The position numbers and the translations under genes are program-made. Below are positions 63,281 through 64,000 of a DNA stretch of 64,000 nt, in pieces. Every line of letters starts with the position of its first letter. The stretch's first letter is position 1. Origin of the DNA: Planomonospora sp. ID67723. GTDB lineage: Bacteria > Actinomycetota > Actinomycetes > Streptosporangiales > Streptosporangiaceae. The DNA lies in NCBI RefSeq assembly GCF_015711605.1, contig NZ_JABTEZ010000002.1, forward strand, positions 372,001 through 436,000, written 5' to 3'. Under the pieces are notes generated by a model that was not told the DNA's origin, searched no databases, and was given only the letters and a program-made list of their open reading frames with translations.

Positions 63281-64000
63281 TCAGGCGGCCTCCACCGCGG
63301 ACGGCTCGTCGAACTGGGTCCGGTACAGCTCCTCGTAGCGGCCCCCGGCGGCGAGCAGCTCGGCGTGCGTGCCGCGCTCCACGATCCGCCCGTCCTCGAC
63401 CACCAGGATGAGGTCGGCAGCCATGATCGTGGAGAGCCGGTGCGCGATCACCACCGCCGTCCGCCCGGCCAGCACCTCGCCCAGCGCCGCCTGCACCGCG
63501 GCCTCCGACGTGGCGTCCAGGTGCGCGGTGGCCTCGTCGAGGATCACCACCCGGGGGCGGGCCAGCAGCAGCCGCGCGATCGTCAGCCGCTGGCGCTCGC
63601 CGCCGGAGAGCCGGTAGCCGCGCTCGCCCACGACCGTGTCCAGCCCGTCGGGCAACGAGGCGACGAGGCCGTCGAGCCGGGCTCGGCGCAGCGCCTCCCA
63701 CAGCTCCTCCTCCTTCGCCTCCGGTCGCGACAGCAGCAGGTTCTCCCGGATCGACTCGTGGAACAGGTGCCCGTCCTGCGTCACCATCCCGACCGTCTCG
63801 CGGATCGACTCGGCCGACAGGTCCCGCACATCCACTCCCGCCAGCCGTACGGCGCCGCCCTCGACGTCGTACAGGCGCGGCAGCAGCTGCGCGATGGTCG
63901 ACTTCCCCGCGCCCGACGATCCCACCAGGGCGACCATCTGGCCGGGCTCGGCGCGGAAGGAGACCCCGTGCAGCACCTCGGCGGAGTCACGGCCGTCGAG
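63281..64000 (-). CDS. ABC exporter ATPase domain, 5' part outside the window
   Basis: The frame is open to base 64000 (LDGRDSAEVLHGVSF...), so about 239 C-terminal residues are visible. Walker A SSGAGKSTIAQLL, Q-loop GMVTQDGHLFHESIRENLLL, signature RLSGGERQRLTIARLLL, Walker B VVILDEATAHLDATSE, switch VIAHRLSTI. The GVSFRAEPGQ and HAELLAAGGRYEELYRTQF elements are typical of exporters with fused transmembrane and ATPase domains (MsbA-like). The membrane domain must lie to the right of the window. Confidence 0.95.
   Translation of the reverse strand, partial: LDGRDSAEVLHGVSFRAEPGQMVALVGSSGAGKSTIAQLLPRLYDVEGGAVRLAGVDVRDLSAESIRETVGMVTQDGHLFHESIRENLLLSRPEAKEEELWEALRRARLDGLVASLPDGLDTVVGERGYRLSGGERQRLTIARLLLARPRVVILDEATAHLDATSEAAVQAALGEVLAGRTAVVIAHRLSTIMAADLILVVEDGRIVERGTHAELLAAGGRYEELYRTQFDEPSAVEAA

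Overview
The window is very GC-rich, with GC-ending codons, frequent GTG starts, many overlapping start/stop codons and long GC-rich hairpins between genes. The gene set (DUF6879/DUF6082/DUF6703-type proteins, WXG-like secreted proteins, DUF5937 ArsR regulators, and a recO-uppS-zur-glyS-dgt-dnaG core) points to a chromosomal segment of a filamentous actinomycete. Streptosporangiales (Streptosporangium/Nonomuraea-like) is my best guess, from content and not from any search. The order recO, uppS, zur, glyS, dgt, dnaG is the same set found clustered in Mycobacterium tuberculosis (known synteny), so the middle of the window is conserved core chromosome. There is no sign of a prophage, insertion sequence, integrase or CRISPR array.

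Layout. 1-5.3 kb: the 3' end of leuA, a PPOX-type flavin/F420 protein, and a leftward three-gene operon (WXG-like protein, 738-aa EF-hand protein, lipoprotein) that looks like a secretion substrate set. 5.3-12 kb: a VOC protein, an APH-type kinase, a DUF6082/DUF6879/small-protein cluster, a TetR-controlled pair (DUF2568 plus NAD(P)-dependent reductase), and a Gfo/Idh oxidoreductase. 11.9-16.2 kb: an amide-use module (acetamidase/formamidase, APC permease, AmiC-like cytoplasmic binding protein, divergent MarR) with a 20-codon leader ORF. 16.3-25.2 kb: signalling and enzymes, including a membrane GGDEF-EAL protein, glutamate dehydrogenase, a PhoD-like phosphatase and an MCP protein ending in a PilZ c-di-GMP receptor domain. 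25.2-27.9 kb: arginine-derived amine catabolism (rocD, ddaH, an Lrp/AsnC regulator and a palindromic operator). 28-36.3 kb: a CDP-alcohol phosphotransferase pair, recO-uppS, a cupin, a CGNR regulator and the zinc operon znuA-znuC-znuB-zur with a clear Zur box. 36.4-42.4 kb: a cysteine-free HesB-like protein, a secreted alginate-lyase-like enzyme, DUF6703, a BtrH_N-like protein, a small monooxygenase and glyS. 42.4-51 kb: ppdK behind a 34-bp tandem operator, dgt, a secreted M23 peptidase, dnaG and a primary-type sigma factor. 51-64 kb: an isochorismatase-fold hydrolase, MFS/ArsR pair, secreted SurE, TetR, the efeO-efeB iron system with iron boxes, a GH63-like glycosidase, tRNA-Asn(GTT), a bacterial nitric oxide synthase, an enoyl-CoA hydratase and the end of an ABC exporter.

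How genes work together. Metal homeostasis appears twice, each with its own operator (Zur box before znuA; DtxR/IdeR-type boxes before efeO). Nitrogen metabolism recurs: amide hydrolysis and uptake, glutamate dehydrogenase, ornithine aminotransferase, dimethylargininase, and a nitric oxide synthase whose inhibitor (methylated arginine) is the dimethylargininase substrate. c-di-GMP signalling has a turnover enzyme (GGDEF-EAL) and a likely receptor (MCP-PilZ) about 5 kb apart.

Many genes have a TANNNT-like -10 hexamer placed exactly so that transcription would begin at the start codon (znuA, dnaG, recO, the Gfo/Idh gene, DUF6703, the GH63 gene, the TetR at 9.4 kb and others), so leaderless mRNAs seem common here. 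The most promising unusual items are the MCP-PilZ receptor, the tandem GntR/DasR-like operators before ppdK, the 20-codon leader of the acetamidase, and the nitric oxide synthase/dimethylargininase pairing.
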